From the NCBI GenBank assembly GCA_963820545.1, contig CAWGAJ010000001.1, forward strand, positions 2,604,001-2,668,000: a stretch of DNA of 64,000 nt. The letters are read 5' to 3'. Made by a program: the position numbers and the translations under genes. Under the pieces are notes generated by a model that was not told the origin of the DNA, ran no database searches, and saw nothing but the letters and a program-made list of their open reading frames with translations. The DNA is from CAWGAJ01 sp963820545 (GTDB lineage Bacteria; Planctomycetota; Planctomycetia; Pirellulales; Thermoguttaceae). Shown one piece after another: positions 49,413-59,286 of the stretch. Numbering within the stretch: the first letter of the stretch is position 1; each line of letters begins with the position of its first letter.

Positions 49413-50378
49413 ATGGCCGCTTCGGATTGCTTGGAGTCGGCCAGATGGAAAATCAAGTGGCAGGACGCCGACTGTCCCCTGTGCGGCGGCAGACGCCGAT
49501 CCTTGGTGACGTCAGGTCCGGACATGACAGCGCCGCTGTCTCAGCCATCTTTTACCGTAGCCCGGTGTTGCGATTGCGGCCTGTGCTACACGAATCCCCG
49601 ACCGGCGCCTGCCGACATGGAACAATTCTATGATGATCAATATGGACCACACCAGAAGCGGGCGGTCTTATCAAAACGCCCAGGAATGATTCACCGCTTT
49701 TGGCGGCGGATCATGGCTAAAAAACATCCGCATTGGGAGCACGGCGAGATCGATCCTCTGGGCCAATGCCGGTTGCTCGATTTCGGCTGCGGCTCAGGCG
49801 GTTTTTTGCAAATCATGCACCAACGCGGCTGGCAGGTACTGGGTTTGGATCTATCGGAGCGGGCGGTACAACGCGTGCGCAATGAATTGGGTTTGCCCGC
49901 GCTGGTCGGCACCCTGCCTCATCCCGAACTATCGCCGGGCAGTTTCGATCTAGTCACGCTCTGGCACTCCTTGGAGCACGTACATCAACCCTTGGAAGTC
50001 TTATGCGAAATCCATCGTTTGCTCGCCCCGGGCGGAAAGGTTTTAGTGGCGTCGCCGAATATCGATAGCGCTTCTTTCCATTGGTTTGGACCGGCATGGT
50101 TTGGACTAGATTTACCGCGCCACCTCACCCATTTTACGCCCGTGACACTGAAAAAAATGCTCCAGCAGGCAGGCTTTGTTTTCGAGGCAATGCAAACGGT
50201 GCGGCACGGTTATTGGCTGCGTCAATCGGCCCGGCGGGCCTGCTGTCGGGGAAATGTATCGCTGCCCTTGAAGTTGTTGAAGTTCCGTTTGCCCAGCAGT
50301 TTTGTTTCTCGATGCCATCTGCTGGCCGGCCGCGCCGACATTTTCATGGTCAGGGCTCGAAAGCCGGAAAGCTCATAA
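49413..50378 (+). CDS. Class I SAM methyltransferase with zinc ribbon
   Basis: 321 aa. N-terminal zinc-binding cysteines CPLCGG and CCDCGLCYTNPRP; then GQCRLLDFGCGSGGFLQIMH (SAM site), VLGLDLSERAV and LWHSLEHVHQPLEVL. Such zinc-ribbon methyltransferases often act in glycan or lipid modification. AAAGGAATC before the ATG. Confidence 0.85.
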   Translation: MAASDCLESARWKIKWQDADCPLCGGRRRSLVTSGPDMTAPLSQPSFTVARCCDCGLCYTNPRPAPADMEQFYDDQYGPHQKRAVLSKRPGMIHRFWRRIMAKKHPHWEHGEIDPLGQCRLLDFGCGSGGFLQIMHQRGWQVLGLDLSERAVQRVRNELGLPALVGTLPHPELSPGSFDLVTLWHSLEHVHQPLEVLCEIHRLLAPGGKVLVASPNIDSASFHWFGPAWFGLDLPRHLTHFTPVTLKKMLQQAGFVFEAMQTVRHGYWLRQSARRACCRGNVSLPLKLLKFRLPSSFVSRCHLLAGRADIFMVRARKPESS

Positions 50379-50436
50379 AAAAGGCACCGTATCCCGTACC
50401 TAAAGCCCGTTGATAAAGTCATGATCGAAGATGTTC

Positions 50437-50672
50437 GTGTGCCACTGCTTGCTTGCAGAGGCCATCCGGGAATTAAGAAACTCATAACTTCAATCACAGT
50501 CAGAGGTTTTTACACTTATGCTAGCTTTGCATCTTTTATGTTAAAACAGTGAATTTAATAAACCTCGTAAAACATGTATTATTTGTAAATGAATTCCCGG
50601 ACGGCCTCTGCTTGCAAGCAGTGAATTCTTCGCGGTTTTCAGGGCACTGCTTCTGACGAAGCAGTGGCACAC
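50437..50672. repeat. Palindromic repeat interrupted by a MITE
   Basis: Outer ends GTGTGCCACTGCTTGC and GCAGTGGCACAC of the same family as 35088-35163. Removing the insertion at 50458-50608 and one TGCTTGCA copy leaves a 77-bp repeat. Confidence 0.75.
50458..50608. mobile_element. MITE, 151 bp, nested in a repeat
   Basis: Ends GAGGCCATCCGGGAATT and AATTCCCGGACGGCCTC: 17-bp terminal repeats with one mismatch. Both sides carry TGCTTGCA (50450-50457 and 50609-50616), an 8-bp target duplication confirmed by the intact site at 35088. AT-rich interior without ORF. Confidence 0.75.
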
Positions 50673-50690
50673 CGATTTTTCAACTAGCTG

Positions 50691-51290
50691 CTAAACTGTC
50701 GCTCCCCCGGCTTTTGACTGCAACATCCGGTATCGGCGGCGAAGATCGGCAAAGATCCATACTAGATACACGTTGCCGCCGAAAGAGGCAAACAAACCGA
50801 GCGCGGTAACGATCAAGGGCATCCATGGTTTGGCCGGTTCTTCTTTTTCCATCGCGTGTTTTGGCGAAGCCACCGCTGATCCGCTGCTGCTTTCCGCTTG
50901 TTCCAGATAAGCGGCAGGCGATGCGATAAGGGGTTTTTGGGCCGCCTCGGGCAAAGGCGTACTGGAAAACTTGGAACTTTGGTCTGCCGTTGCGGTCTGC
51001 GTCGGGTTGGATGGCAGTTGGGCACGATCGGCGAGTTTTGCCGGGGGCGGGCTGTTTGCCTCCGCCAAATTGATCCGCGGCAATTTCTTGGTGCCCGAGA
51101 CAATTTTATACGCACGCACCTCGCCGGCGCTGGGTGGCACGTCGCTGTGGATCGTTTCCCCGGCCTTCAGGGCCTCGAGGGTTTGTGGATCAAGTTGGAT
51201 AATGTATTCCATTCCCCCTTCGGGCAAGGGCTGCCAGCCCACATTAATTCCCACAATCGCCATTGAAAACCAGAAAACATGGGCGCACAT
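50691..51290 (-). CDS. Conserved membrane protein of planctomycetes
   Basis: 199 aa from ATG 51290 (GGAGG 8 nt upstream). N-terminal hydrophobic start (MCAHVFWFSMAIVGINVGWQ), domain PEGGMEYIIQLDPQTLEALK and SAGEVRAYKIVSGTKKLPR, a disordered middle (SPPPAKLADRAQLPS), and a C-terminal membrane helix (WMPLIVTALGLFASFGGNVY). Pattern familiar from planctomycete genomes; function unknown. Confidence 0.6.
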   Translation of the reverse strand: MCAHVFWFSMAIVGINVGWQPLPEGGMEYIIQLDPQTLEALKAGETIHSDVPPSAGEVRAYKIVSGTKKLPRINLAEANSPPPAKLADRAQLPSNPTQTATADQSSKFSSTPLPEAAQKPLIASPAAYLEQAESSSGSAVASPKHAMEKEEPAKPWMPLIVTALGLFASFGGNVYLVWIFADLRRRYRMLQSKAGGATV

Positions 51291-51409
51291 GGCAAGATCC
51301 TCCGCAGTTAAACTCCAATTACTTGCTCCCTGCATGTTAGTCTGTTGAAGGGGGGCAGCGTAAAGTGGGTAGGGCGCCTGGTAGTGGGGAAAATCGATCC
51401 GCCCCCGAG

Positions 51410-53713
51410 TCAGGGCAAGTAATTGATATCGTTAAACGCCCTTGCTGCTTCGGCTTGGAGCACGATGGGCAATTCCACGGTAATGCAAGTGCCCGAACCC
51501 GGCGCGGACTGAATTTCCGCATGGCCGCCCAGCAACCGCGCCCGCTCGCGAATACTCTGCAAACCGAAGCTCTTCTCTTCGATTGCGTTGGGGTCGAAAC
51601 CCACGCCCTGATCAGCGATCTTGATCTGCAAGCGGCCATCGCGTTCTACAAGCTCCACGGAAACATCCGTGCTTTGGCTGTAACGGCAGGCGTTGGAGAT
51701 TGCTTCCTGGATGATGCGGAAGATGGCGCTTTCCAGCGGCGGCACCAGACGCTGAAAATGAACATCATGCTGAAAGGCGATCGCAATTCCGCTATTCTTG
51801 CCATACTCGCAGACAAGATACTTTATGGCCTCGATAATGCCATACTCGTCGAGGATCAAGGGACGAAGTCCGCTGATCAGCCGCCGCGTGTCATCGACGC
51901 TTTGACTAATTAATCGCGAAGCGATTTCCAGGGATTTTTCCGCCGCGTTTGTATCAGTTGCCCGCTGACGCCGGAAGGCTTCCAACTGGAACAGCGAGGC
52001 CGTGATTTGCTGGGCGATGCCGTCATGAATTTCATAGGCCGTCAGTTGGCGGTCGTGTTCATGGATGTCAATAATCCTCCGCAGTAATTGTTGCTCCTTT
52101 TGAATTGCTTCGGCGGCTTTCTTTTGTGCGGTGATGTTTTCGAGAATACAGATTATATAACAAGGCACGCCGTTGACGTCGCGCAACAATGAGGTGTGTA
52201 GACGACTCCATACAATGTTGCCATCCTTGTGAAGGAATCGCATTTCAAATAAAACCCTGCTATGCTTTCCATCGATAAGCTCCTTCATGATGGAGGTCAC
52301 AGAGTCAACATCATCGGGGAGGGTAAAATTGGCATGGCATTTGCCGATAATTTCCCCAGGCGTATAACCGAGCATCTCCGTAAGCGCGCCGTTTACTTCC
52401 AGGATGATTCCCTCTAAATTGCTCAGGACCAGAGCTATTGCGGCGCTTTCGAAAATCGCGCGAAAGCGCGACTCGCTTTCGTGTAGCGCCTGCCGGGCGC
52501 GATGGTGTTCGGTGAGGTCGCGGGAAACGCCGAAAACCGCGTCGAGCCCCGCCCACTTGCCCAGGGTTACCAGGGTTTCCACGGGAATTTGGACGCCCTC
52601 TTTTGTCAATAAGGGAACTTCGCACAGCGAAGTTTGACCGGCGATGATTTGCGAAAATACGTCGAGGACTTCTTGATACCGTTGGGGTTGATGTAAATCG
52701 CCGACTTTCATGTTGGCAAGTTCCGCCGCGGAATATCCCAAACGCTTACCGACCATGGGATTGGTGTGCAAGAGGCGTCCTGATGCGTCTAAAACAAAAA
52801 CCATGTCCTGGAGGGAATCGAACAGGGCTTGCAAGTTTTGCTGGCTTTGATGCAATGCCGTTTCGACCTGCGCCTGGGCCACGCTGGCGCCAATTTGCCT
52901 GGCAATAGATTCCAGGGCTTGACGAGCGGTAAGCGATATCTTCTTCTGCACGTGGGAGCACAGATGCAGCGTTCCTATTACCCTGCCCTGATTAACGATG
53001 GGAATGATGGCTACTATTTTTATCCCCTCTTTTTCCAGGGCTATCCGAATGGGATGTTGAACGTCCTCGGAGACTAAATACAGCGGGCTGCCTTGCAGCA
53101 AAGTTTGCGCCCGCGGCGTATCCAAGGAATAGCGAGAAACAGCCTCGACGAACCAGGGAGGAGCGCCACGGGAAGCGGCAAGTTCAAATACTCCCGAAGC
53201 GTCATTGAGCAGATACACACCGGCGGAATCTATGCCTTCGATTTGCATCGCGGCGCGCAGCACCTCATTAAGCGTGGTGTGTAAATCACATGTGCCGGAG
53301 AGTTTGACGGCTAAATCGCATTGGATTTTCAGTAAATTGGCCGCTATGGTAGACGCGGTGATGTCCCAGACCACGGATTCGAAATAAAGCAGCTTGCCCG
53401 CATCGTCCACGACCCGCCGCCCAAAGGTGCGCACTTCGATAGGCTTGCCGTCGCGCCGTTTCCAAGTCAGCTCGACGGTTCTTAATCCCACAGAGGGATC
53501 TTCAATGATTTCACGACGCATCGAGGGATCTACATACAGATCCCGAGCTAGATCAATCCGCATCAACTCTTCCCGGGAATCGTACCCCAGCATTTTCACC
53601 AGACCTTCATTGACCGCGATAATTTTCCCTTCGTAGGTGGTGCGGAAAACGCCGTCGACCGTATTGTCAAAGGGAATGATAAAATCTTTTTGCCCGATCA
53701 TCGCCTGCGTCAT
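51410..53713 (-). CDS. PAS-GAF-PAS sensor histidine kinase, NarL type
   Basis: 767 aa without membrane helices. PAS (residues about 15-125), GAF (about 150-290, NEVLRAAMQIEGIDSAGVYL), PAS (about 305-420), PAS/PAC (about 430-545), then HisKA_3 (phospho-His in YEIHDGIAQQITASLFQ) and HATPase (N-box IIQEAISNACRYSQ, GVGFDPN, SFGLQSIRERARLLGG). Soluble, so probably senses a cytoplasmic signal. Its start overlaps the stop of the upstream receiver-like gene (ATGA). Confidence 0.88.
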   Translation of the reverse strand: MTQAMIGQKDFIIPFDNTVDGVFRTTYEGKIIAVNEGLVKMLGYDSREELMRIDLARDLYVDPSMRREIIEDPSVGLRTVELTWKRRDGKPIEVRTFGRRVVDDAGKLLYFESVVWDITASTIAANLLKIQCDLAVKLSGTCDLHTTLNEVLRAAMQIEGIDSAGVYLLNDASGVFELAASRGAPPWFVEAVSRYSLDTPRAQTLLQGSPLYLVSEDVQHPIRIALEKEGIKIVAIIPIVNQGRVIGTLHLCSHVQKKISLTARQALESIARQIGASVAQAQVETALHQSQQNLQALFDSLQDMVFVLDASGRLLHTNPMVGKRLGYSAAELANMKVGDLHQPQRYQEVLDVFSQIIAGQTSLCEVPLLTKEGVQIPVETLVTLGKWAGLDAVFGVSRDLTEHHRARQALHESESRFRAIFESAAIALVLSNLEGIILEVNGALTEMLGYTPGEIIGKCHANFTLPDDVDSVTSIMKELIDGKHSRVLFEMRFLHKDGNIVWSRLHTSLLRDVNGVPCYIICILENITAQKKAAEAIQKEQQLLRRIIDIHEHDRQLTAYEIHDGIAQQITASLFQLEAFRRQRATDTNAAEKSLEIASRLISQSVDDTRRLISGLRPLILDEYGIIEAIKYLVCEYGKNSGIAIAFQHDVHFQRLVPPLESAIFRIIQEAISNACRYSQSTDVSVELVERDGRLQIKIADQGVGFDPNAIEEKSFGLQSIRERARLLGGHAEIQSAPGSGTCITVELPIVLQAEAARAFNDINYLP

Positions 53714-54099
53714 ATCAAACGAATCTGATGCGCCGCGGCGCGAAACTCGGCCGCGAGCAAACGCAGCTCAAGCTGCGTCGCCATATCCAAATCCGTCAGA
53801 TAATCATTCGCTCCCGCTTGCAAAAGGGCCTGCACCTTTTCCAAAGAGTGAAAAGCGCCGCAAGCCAGAATTTGTAGCGGCTTTAAGCGAGAGTCGGCGC
53901 GCAGTTGACGGCAAACGTCATTTGCTTTGTCGATCGTTTCGCCTACGCCCAGAAAAACTAGCGGCTGATTCGCTTGTTCCCGGGCAGTAGCGATCTCCCC
54001 GACGTCGTTGATGATTCTATAGGTGTGTCCTCGCTCGGAGAGCACTTCCCGCAAGCGGTCTTCCCAATGCGCGGGCATACCAATAAGCAGAACATTCAT
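53710..54099 (-). CDS. Receiver-like protein lacking the phospho-Asp
   Basis: 129 aa. MNVLLIGMPAHWEDRLREVL, QANQPLVFLGVGETIDKAND, ILACGAFHSLEKVQALLQAG and ANDYLTDLD follow the REC beta-alpha order, but the phosphorylated Asp at the end of strand 3 is replaced (LVFLGVGE) and the N-terminal acid pair is absent. Coupled to the sensor kinase; a pseudo-receiver that may control it allosterically. Confidence 0.65.
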   Translation of the reverse strand: MNVLLIGMPAHWEDRLREVLSERGHTYRIINDVGEIATAREQANQPLVFLGVGETIDKANDVCRQLRADSRLKPLQILACGAFHSLEKVQALLQAGANDYLTDLDMATQLELRLLAAEFRAAAHQIRLI

Positions 54100-54515
54100 T
54101 CCTGGTCCCTGCCCAAAGTTGTTGTATGCCCCTTTCTTGTCTGAATTTCGCTCCTCTGATTAATCTATGATACTTTTCTTAAAAGTTACTGTTAGCGCCC
54201 TTATAAGTGAACATGCGTAGCATGAAACAAAATTATATTATATTTGTGATCGGTTTTGCTAATTGGGGGTAATAAATAAAATCTCGTCGTATTGACTTCT
54301 GTGTCGATCCAGTAAAAATTTTGTAGGGCCTACCTGTAATAATATCTATTTCTTACTTCTATTCATAAATAGCACGTATATTGTATCATTTATACCAACA
54401 TTTTGGGGGATTTTGGTGACCTTTTCATATTTAATGAGCTTTTCAGGAATTTTTTCCCCTGAAAAGCCAGCCTCTCCCAAGGAGGTTTTTTTCTCCAGGC
54501 CGCCTAATACAGAAA
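54100..54515. other. AT-rich gap between divergent genes
   Basis: About 415 bp without gene or clear hairpin; AT-rich around 54160-54400. Promoters of the two-component pair and of the NHL gene should lie here, but no confident match was found. Confidence 0.35.
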
Positions 54516-56174
54516 ATGTCAACATTACTTTACAAAATCCGGCGCCAAGGCGGCGGCTGCGAATTAATTGTAGCGATCTGTGTTCTCACAGCGGTCCAAT
54601 GGATCTGCTTTATCCCCAGGAATAGCAATTGTATGGCAGCCCAGCAGACATCCGCTTCTTTTTTTTCCCGGCATTTACCGGTTCAGCCTTTTCCCAGCGG
54701 ACTATCCTGGATCAATACTGCCCAGCCAATCAAACTCGACCAGTTGTACGGCAAATTCGTGCTCTTGGATTTTTGGACCCTGGGCTGTATTAACTGCATG
54801 CACGTCATTCCCGAACTGAAAAAAATCGAAGCGGCCTGGCCCAACGAGCTGGTCGTCATTGGCGTGCATTCCGCCAAGTTCGCCGAGGAAAAAGACACTA
54901 AAAACATTGCCCAGGCAGTGTTGCGTTATGGCCTGGAGCATCCGGTAGTCAACGATGCCGATTTTGCCATCTGGAACAGTTTTGGCATTCGGGCGTGGCC
55001 CAGCCTGGTGCTGATCGACCCGGAAGGATATGCCGTATGGGGCCACAGTGGAGAAGTCACTTTTGAAGAACTCAACGAGGTGCTTAAACCCGCCGTAGCG
55101 CATTATCGAAAAATGGGTTTGCTCGCTGAAAAACCGCTGGTTTTTGAACCGAAAAGCAGGCACGCGCCTGGCACGTTGCTCCGCTTTCCAGGCAAAGTGC
55201 TGGCCGACCAGTCTTCCGATCGGCTGTTTATCGCCGATTCCGGTCACAACCGGATTATTATCGCCCGACTAGACGGGACTTTATTGGAAACCATCGGCGA
55301 CGGCACCCGTGGACAGGCCGATGGCCCATTTGCCCAAGCACAATTCAACTCGCCGCAAGGGATGGCCCTGAGAGATGAAATGCTCTATGTGGCCGATACC
55401 GAAAATCATCTGATCCGCAAAGTGGATTTAACCAAGAAGCAGGTCGTCACCATTGCCGGGACCGGGAGTGAAAGCCGCGGCGCTCCTCCGTTTGGAGGCG
55501 CGGCGAAACCGCGAAAAACACCGCTTAATAGCCCCTGGGCATTGTATATTCAGCAGAATAATCTCTACATTGCCATGGCCGGTGCGCACCAAATCTGGAA
55601 GATGCCTTTAGCTGAAAGCTCCATCACTGTTTATGCCGGCAACGGCGTGGAAGATATCGTCGATGGCCCGCTTGTTCCGCATCAGCCTTATCAACTTGGT
55701 TATGCGTCCTTTGCCCAGCCCAGCGGACTGACATCCGATGGCACTTGGCTCTATGTCGCCGACGCCGAAGGCAGTTCCATCCGCGCGGTTCCTTTTAATC
55801 CCAAAAAAGAAGTGCGAACCGTAGTGGGCACGGCCCGCTTGCCGCAAGCCAGGCTATTTACCTTTGGCGACGTCGACGGACCCGCTCCTCAAGTGCTTTT
55901 ACAACACCCGTTGGGCATTTTCTGCGATAAGGGCAAACTTTACATTGCCGATACCTACAACAACAAAATCAAAATAATCGATCCTGCCAGCGGAGAGACG
56001 AAAACCTTGATCGGCAGCGGCGCGGCCGATTATTCCGACAACCCGCCGGCGTTTAATAATCCCTCGGGCCTTTCCATAGCCGCTGGCAAGCTGTTCGTGG
56101 CCGATACCAATAATCACGCCATCCGCGTGATCGATTTGCAAAACGGCAACAGCGTCTCGACGTTGCTGAAATAA
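54516..56174 (+). CDS. Thioredoxin-NHL protein, NHLRC2-like
   Basis: 552 aa. N-terminal hydrophobic segment (LIVAICVLTAVQWICFIP) as signal or anchor. Thioredoxin-like domain with CINC (LLDFWTLGCINCMHVIPEL) and WPSLVLIDPEGYAVW; then about six NHL blades (LFIADSGHNRIIIARLDGT, LYVADTENHLIRKVDLT, LYIADTYNNKIKIIDPA, LFVADTNNHAIRVIDLQ). Layout as in NHLRC2. Probably periplasmic redox or binding role. Confidence 0.82.
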   Translation: MSTLLYKIRRQGGGCELIVAICVLTAVQWICFIPRNSNCMAAQQTSASFFSRHLPVQPFPSGLSWINTAQPIKLDQLYGKFVLLDFWTLGCINCMHVIPELKKIEAAWPNELVVIGVHSAKFAEEKDTKNIAQAVLRYGLEHPVVNDADFAIWNSFGIRAWPSLVLIDPEGYAVWGHSGEVTFEELNEVLKPAVAHYRKMGLLAEKPLVFEPKSRHAPGTLLRFPGKVLADQSSDRLFIADSGHNRIIIARLDGTLLETIGDGTRGQADGPFAQAQFNSPQGMALRDEMLYVADTENHLIRKVDLTKKQVVTIAGTGSESRGAPPFGGAAKPRKTPLNSPWALYIQQNNLYIAMAGAHQIWKMPLAESSITVYAGNGVEDIVDGPLVPHQPYQLGYASFAQPSGLTSDGTWLYVADAEGSSIRAVPFNPKKEVRTVVGTARLPQARLFTFGDVDGPAPQVLLQHPLGIFCDKGKLYIADTYNNKIKIIDPASGETKTLIGSGAADYSDNPPAFNNPSGLSIAAGKLFVADTNNHAIRVIDLQNGNSVSTLLK

Positions 56175-56238
56175 AGGATCGATTTCCAGCCCTCACCCCG
56201 ACCCTCTCCCAATGGAAGAGGGGAAGTTTTTATGGCTT

Positions 56239-57957
56239 TCACTCCGGGTGGCGCACCGGCACTTCGATGAGGCAAGGCACGTCGCTCTGAAAAGATTTGC
56301 GAACCGCGTCGCTGAGTTCTTCCGGTTCGTAAATGCGTTGGGCCGAAATGCCCAGCGATTGGGCCAAGGCCATGTAGTCGATCATTGGGTCAACTATATC
56401 AAGGCCTTCGAATCGATTGGCGCAGGCCGCGGGCAGGCGCAGCACTTGGGCGCAATCCTTGAGGATTTTGTATTCGGTGTTGTTGCAGATCACAAAGGTG
56501 ACGGGAATGCGATAATGGGCGGCGGTCCAGAGGCCCTGGATGCCGTACATGGCCGAGCCGTCGCCGATCAGGGCCAGCACGGGCCGATCGGGCCAGGCCA
56601 ATTGCACGCCGATGGCGCAATTCAGCCCCCAGCCCAGGGCCCAGCCGCGCTGGGCAAAATATCCGCTGGTGTTTTTCAGCACTGCGGCACGCTCGAAATA
56701 GCCGCCCATGGTCGTGGTGGGCGCCTCTTCAACTATGGCCACGTCGGGCGGCAAGATGCGCGAAAGCGTTTCCATCAGATAAAGCGGTGCCATGGGCCGG
56801 CAATCGCGTTGGCGCTCGGCATCGCGACGCAACGTTGCCGATTGCTGGCGCCGCTTCTGACCGTGGGTTTCCAGCCTTGCCCGGGCGGCCCGCTTTTGCT
56901 CGGGCGTCATGGTCTCGTCCAAAATTGTTGCCAGTTCGGCCAAAGCAGGCTTTGGATGCCCGATTACGCCCGCCTCCAAAGGATAATTTTTGTTTAACTC
57001 CCAAGGATCGTCGTCGATATGCACCAGACGCACGTTTTCGGGAATGGGTCGCGGTTGGTGGTAGATGTATTGCTGCATGAGTTTCATGCCGGCGACCAAC
57101 AGCACGTCGAATTCGGCCAGATACTCGCGGACCTGCGGCGACCAGAACGGCAATTGCGTGGAGGCCAAAGCATGATCCGAAGGAAAACTGCATCGGCCGT
57201 GCGAAGTGGTTGCCTCGTGCATTACGGGGGCGCCTGAGCGCTCGGCCACGGCCGCCAATTCCGCCACGGCGTCGGCCTCGCAAATCCGGCTGCCCACCAG
57301 AATGCCCGGGCTGCGGGCAGTGGCCAGCACTGCCGCCGCTTGACGGATCGACTCGATCGGCGCACGCACAAGGAAGTCGGGCAGGCGCGGCGGCGTGAGG
57401 TCCAAGTCCGTTTCGGCCACGCCCATTTGCACGTCCAGCGGCAAGGCAAGGAACACTGGCCCGGTGGGCGGGGTCATTGCCGCCTGCACTGCCCGACGTA
57501 TCGCCGAGGGCAAGTCTTGCACGCGGCGGATTTCTTCGGCCCATTTGGTCCAATGCCGGGCAACATCGGCCATCCGGCCCCAGAGGATCGGCTCCTCCAG
57601 CAACATGCGTTGATCCTGTTGACCGGCGGTAATCACCAACGGCGTGCCTTGGCGATAGGCATTGTAGATCATACCCATGCCGTTTCCCAATCCGCAGCAG
57701 GCGTGTAAATTCACCACGCCCGGCATGCGCGAGGCCTGGGCGTAGCCGTCGGCGATGGCCACGGCAGGCACCTCCTGCAAGGCCAGGATGTATTTTATGC
57801 GATGCTCGTCGGCCATGGCGTCGCATATCGGCAGTTCCGTGGTCCCCGGATTGCCAAATAGATACCGCACGCCGCAGCCGGCAAGCATTTCGAGCATAAC
57901 ATGAACGCCGGTCATGACCATCTGGCATCTCGCAAATTGATCGGGTGCATGGTCCAC
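56239..57957 (-). CDS. ThDP-dependent decarboxylase, benzoylformate-decarboxylase-like
   Basis: 572 aa. Catalytic Glu in LALQEVPAVAIADGY; GNPGTTELPICDAM; ThDP/Mg motif LIGDGSAMYGIQGLW to VTFVICNN. Family members include benzoylformate decarboxylase, acetolactate synthase and oxalyl-CoA decarboxylase; without a small subunit beside it, acetolactate synthase is less likely. A frame start at ATG 57921 (MVMTGVHVMLEML) may be the true one. Confidence 0.8.
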   Translation of the reverse strand: MDHAPDQFARCQMVMTGVHVMLEMLAGCGVRYLFGNPGTTELPICDAMADEHRIKYILALQEVPAVAIADGYAQASRMPGVVNLHACCGLGNGMGMIYNAYRQGTPLVITAGQQDQRMLLEEPILWGRMADVARHWTKWAEEIRRVQDLPSAIRRAVQAAMTPPTGPVFLALPLDVQMGVAETDLDLTPPRLPDFLVRAPIESIRQAAAVLATARSPGILVGSRICEADAVAELAAVAERSGAPVMHEATTSHGRCSFPSDHALASTQLPFWSPQVREYLAEFDVLLVAGMKLMQQYIYHQPRPIPENVRLVHIDDDPWELNKNYPLEAGVIGHPKPALAELATILDETMTPEQKRAARARLETHGQKRRQQSATLRRDAERQRDCRPMAPLYLMETLSRILPPDVAIVEEAPTTTMGGYFERAAVLKNTSGYFAQRGWALGWGLNCAIGVQLAWPDRPVLALIGDGSAMYGIQGLWTAAHYRIPVTFVICNNTEYKILKDCAQVLRLPAACANRFEGLDIVDPMIDYMALAQSLGISAQRIYEPEELSDAVRKSFQSDVPCLIEVPVRHPE

Positions 57958-58112
57958 GTGAAGAAGAATGATGTCGGGTCAGTCCAACAAGACAATCCGT
58001 CTTCTTCTCCCGGGAGGTTACATCATAAACGATTCTTATTCACCTTGCCATTCCGGGTACTGTGACGAACATTGGAATCTTGTTCCCACGCCGGAGCATG
58101 GGAACAAGATGA

Positions 58113-58225
58113 AGAGCTTATCCTAAAAAGCTTTACCGTCATCCTAAGCGCAGCGAAGGATCTCCATATTGTATAACAGATTCTTCACTACACTCAGATG
58201 ACATACATATATTAGGATAAGCTCT
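58113..58225. mobile_element. Putative 113-bp MITE
   Basis: Ends AGAGCTTATCCTAA and TTAGGATAAGCTCT are perfect 14-bp inverted repeats. It contains GTCATCCTAAGCGCAGCG. No clear target duplication. Confidence 0.6.
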
Positions 58226-58233
58226 AAATAAAA

Positions 58234-58261
58234 AAGCCCACGGGTTGCAACCCGTGGGCTT
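58234..58261. repeat. 28-bp palindrome, second copy
   Basis: Identical to 10689-10716 (AAGCCCACGGGTTG and complement). It lies 62 bp after the stop of the Cys-rich gene and could act as its terminator. Confidence 0.8.
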
Positions 58262-58322
58262 GAAAGGAGACCAGGTTATTAGGCTATCATTCCCACGCCG
58301 GAGCATGGGAACGAGAAGGATT

Positions 58323-58991
58323 CTACGGATTTACGGTTTTCTTGGGCTTTGGCGCCGGGGTGGGGACTTGGTTCATCACTTTGTCGCCTTGGGAGATAAT
58401 ATTGCCTTCCATTGGCACCATTTGGCCGGTAGCGCGTGGACTACCGCCACTGCCGCCGCAGTTGCAGCCTCGCCCGCTGTTGCCCGACCAGCCGCTGTAG
58501 CCGCCGGTGTAATTTCCGCAACGGTCGCAAGGTTCGCACCAGTCGGGCGGATCGCTATAGAAATCACCCCAATAGCGCTCGCCACAACTGTTGCCACACC
58601 AGGAATCGCGAGTAAATAGGGCGAAGATCGGAGTAAGCGGTCCACAGTAGGTACGATCGTGGCACGTCATCGGGCGGCAGGGCTTGCAGCATGGATCACA
58701 GCCGGGATCGCAGCCGGTATCGCAACTGGTATCGCAGCGGCGACCATTTCCACCAGGCCAACGACATGGAAAACCGCAATCTCCCCCGCAGTCATTCTGT
58801 CGGCGTAGATAGCATGGCGTAGGGCCACATGCCGGACCACATCCCTGATCACATGAGCACTCACTACCGCAGGCGCAAGGATCAGAAGCATACGGCCCGC
58901 CGGGACGCATATATTGTGCTCCGCAAACCGTGGACTCTGCTGCCAGATAAAACAATCCGCAAATCAATCCGCCCAACAAAAATGTTCTCAT
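58323..58991 (-). CDS. Secreted Cys-rich protein
   Basis: 222 aa from ATG 58991 (GGAGGG upstream). Signal peptide RTFLLGGLICGLFYLAAEST; more than 25 Cys, for example CDTSCDTGCDPGCDPCCKPC, and a Gly/Ser stretch near the end, with a Pro/Lys tail (PAPKPKKTVNP). Typical of planctomycete cell-wall-like Cys-rich proteins; disulfide-linked surface role inferred. Confidence 0.7.
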   Translation of the reverse strand: MRTFLLGGLICGLFYLAAESTVCGAQYMRPGGPYASDPCACGSECSCDQGCGPACGPTPCYLRRQNDCGGDCGFPCRWPGGNGRRCDTSCDTGCDPGCDPCCKPCRPMTCHDRTYCGPLTPIFALFTRDSWCGNSCGERYWGDFYSDPPDWCEPCDRCGNYTGGYSGWSGNSGRGCNCGGSGGSPRATGQMVPMEGNIISQGDKVMNQVPTPAPKPKKTVNP

Positions 58992-59286
58992 TGCTTTTAT
59001 TCCCTCCTTGTTTTCAAGTCGAAGGTGTTTTCCCCGGCATAGCCAATACCCCAAAATGTGCCAGGATAGACCCTCAATAAGCCCTTATCGGCGGAATAAC
59101 TGGAAAAATCGAGAAATATGTTATAATAGAATAACTTTGCGCAAATTAACTATATTACGCATGTTTTCTGATTTTAAGAACAACCGAGGAGCCATTTCGA
59201 CCATCAGAAAAGTCTGCAATTACTGGGATTAGCATGTTCTATTGGAACATGACAATGCTCTGGCAGGTATTTATAATGACACTTAG

